In this document: positions 61,981 to 64,000 of the stretch, in pieces
Layout of the letters: each line of letters opens with the position of its first letter
How positions within the stretch are numbered: position 1 is the stretch's first letter
Origin: Dugong dugon
Taxonomy: Eukaryota > Chordata > Mammalia > Sirenia > Dugongidae
Direction of reading: 5' to 3'
NCBI GenBank assembly: GCA_030035585.1
Contig: CM057462.1
Location: forward strand, 65,444,734-65,508,733
DNA: 64,000 bases
Translations under genes and position numbers: made by a program
Notes under the pieces: generated by a model
Database searches by the model: none
What the model was told of the DNA's origin: nothing
What the model saw: the letters and a program-made list of their open reading frames with translations, nothing else

Positions 61981-62483
61981 ATATGCAAAGACCTGGAGAT
62001 AGAAAACCAAAAGGGAATAACATGCTTGTCATTTCTCAAGCTGAAAGAACTGAAGAAAAAATTCAAGCCTTGAGTTGCAATACTGAAGGATTCTACAGGG
62101 AAAATACTAAACAATGCAGGAAGCATCAAAAAAAGATGGAAGGAAGACACAGTCACTGTACCAAAAGGAATTGGTCAACGTTCAAGCATTTTATGGAGGT
62201 AGCATATGATCAAGAACCTATGGTAATGAAGGAAAAAGACCAAGCTGCACTGAAAGCATTGACAAAAAACAAGTCTCCAGGAATTGATCGAGTACCAGTT
62301 GAGATGTTTCAACAAATGGACACAGCACTGGAAGTGCTCACTGGTCTATACCAATAAATTGGGAAGACAGCAACCTGGCCAACTGACAGGAAGAGATCCA
62401 TATTTGTGCCCATTCCAAAGAAAGGTGATCCAACAGAATGTGGAAACTATCGAACAATATCATTAACATCAAACACAAGTAAA
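61981..62483 (+). mobile_element. RTE-type LINE fragment
   Basis: Plus-strand RTE segment matching 9450-9890 of this window ('gcaaagacctggagatagaa', 'ggaattgatcgagtaccag'), encoding the region between endonuclease and RT ('RTEEKIQALSCNTEGF' in broken frame, then 'NKSPGIDRVPVEMF'). Truncated at both sides, by the ERV-L junction and by the next L1. Confidence 0.85.
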
Positions 62484-64000
62484 ATTTTTTAAATTGTACT
62501 TTAGATGAAGGTTTACAGAATAGTTTCTCATTAAACAGTCAGTACACATATTGCCCTATGACAATTGTTAACAACCCCAAGACATGTCAACACTGTCCCT
62601 TCTCAAACTTGGGTTCCCAATCACCAGCTTTCCTGTCCCCTTCTGCCTTCTAGTCCTTGTCCCTGGATTGCTGTGCCTCATCAGTCCCGTTTTATGAGGC
62701 TGTCCAATCCCCGGCTGAATGGTGATCATCGGGAGTGACTTCATCACTGAGCTAAAAGGGTGTCTGGGGGTCATACTCTCAGGGTTTCTCCAGTCTGTCA
62801 GGTCAGTAAAACTGGTCTTTTTGTGTGTGTGTTAGAATTTTGTTGTACATCCTTCTCCAGCTCTGTCCAGGACCCTCTGTTGTGATCCCAGTCAGAACAG
62901 TCTGAGGTGGTAACCGGGCACCATCCAGCTGTACTGGACTCAGTCTGGTGGAGACCATGGTAGCTGTGGTCCATTAGTCCTTCAGACTAATCTTTTCCTT
63001 GTACCTTGTTTTCTTCATTCTCCCTTGCTCCCAAAGGGGTGAGACCAGTGGAGTATCTTAGACGGCTGCTTACAGGCTTTTAAGAACCCAGACGCTACTC
63101 ACGAAGGTAGAATGTAGAACATTGTCTTTACAAACTGTGTTATGCCAATTGAGCTAGATATTCCCGGAGACCATGGTCCCCACAGCCCTCCACCAAGCAA
63201 TTCAGTCCCTCAGGGAGTTTGGATGTGTCTATGGAGCTTCCATGACCTTTCCTTGTACAAGTTGGGCTGCCTTCCCCAGGATTGTGTACTGTCTCACCCT
63301 TCACCAAAGTTACCACTTACCTATTGTCTATTTAGTTACCACCCCACCCCTCCTATCCCTCATAACCAACAAAGATCGTTTCCATTTGTGTGTGAACTTT
63401 TTCATGGGTTTTTACAGTAGAGGTCTCATACAATATTTGTCCTTTTGTGATTGACTTGTTCCACTCAGCATAATGTCCTCCAGTTTCATCCATGTTATGA
63501 GATGCTTCACAGATTCATCATTGTTCTTACCATTGCATAATACTCCATTGTGTGTATGTACCATAGTTTGTTTATCCATTCATCTGTTGATGGGCATCTA
63601 GGTTGTTTCCATCTTTTTGCTATTGTGAACAATGCTGCAATGAACATGGGTGTGCATATGTCTGTTCGAGTGACGGCTCTTATTTCTCTAGGATATATTC
63701 CTAGGAGTGGGATTACTGGATCGTATGGTATTTCTATTTCTAGCTTTCTAAGGAAGTGCCATATCATTTTCCAAAATGGTTGTATCATTTTACATTCCCA
63801 CCTGCAGTGCATAAGAGTTCCGATCTCCCAGCAGCCTCTCCAACATTTGTTATTTCCAGTGTTTTTGATTTGTGCCAGTAATGCCGGGGTGAGATGGTAT
63901 CTCATTGTGGTTTTAATTTGCATTTCTCTAATGGCTAGTGATCACGAGCATTTCCTCATGTGTCTGTTGGCTGCTTGAATGTCTTCTTTGGTGAAGTGTC
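62484..64000 (-). mobile_element. L1 3' part, runs off the window
   Basis: Third young-type L1 on the - strand. 3' UTR 62484-63440 with the simple (non-composite) end, then the ORF2 C-terminus (63507-63923, '[20 protein letters not shown]'), still open at its edge. Continues beyond 64000. Confidence 0.92.

Overview
The window is mammalian nuclear DNA from an afrotherian, most likely an elephant. The repeats show this: tRNA-derived SINEs of the AfroSINE type, a young L1 family with a long distinctive 3' UTR, and RTE-clade (RTE1/BovB-like) elements. There are no bacterial operons, CRISPR arrays or recognised RNA genes. Most of the 64 kb is transposable elements in nested layers. Family names here rest on recognition by eye, not on a database search.

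The only gene I can model with confidence is a KRAB C2H2 zinc-finger repressor on the + strand. It resembles ZFP69B, or its tandem paralogue ZFP69. A CpG-rich promoter lies at about 22.88-23.43 kb. Coding exons are at 24274-24397 (SCAN remnant), 26629-26714 (linker), 29847-29973 (KRAB-A), 30235-30330 (KRAB-B) and 37355-38514 (nine zinc fingers). All splice phases agree and give 530 residues. The last intron holds a decayed copy of fingers 2-3 and a solo LTR split by a near full-length RTE element. A possible second transcription unit, two phase-compatible candidate exons, lies at 40.7-42.3 kb.

Layout: 1-8433, a near complete L1 on the - strand (ORF2, ORF1, 5' UTR with tandem monomers). 8434-21640, an ancient - strand L1 shell opened by successive insertions (L1, RTE, LTRs, SINEs). 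21.6-22.7 kb, MIR and AfroSINEs. 22.9-39.2 kb, the zinc-finger gene. 39.2-42.8 kb, DNA transposons, AfroSINE, L2 and the candidate exons. 42781-49393, an env-less ERV-L-type provirus on the - strand with both LTRs, a 5-bp target duplication and a tRNA-Leu primer site. 49872-57439, a second long L1, same orientation as the first. 57.59-61.98 kb, a second, truncated ERV-L. 61.98-62.48 kb, an RTE fragment. 62484 to the end, the 3' part of a third L1.

All retroelement reading frames are broken. The zinc-finger gene looks intact. KRAB zinc-finger proteins silence transposable elements through TRIM28, so a KRAB-ZNF gene embedded in L1, ERV-L and LTR copies is a natural setting, but nothing here shows which element it binds.
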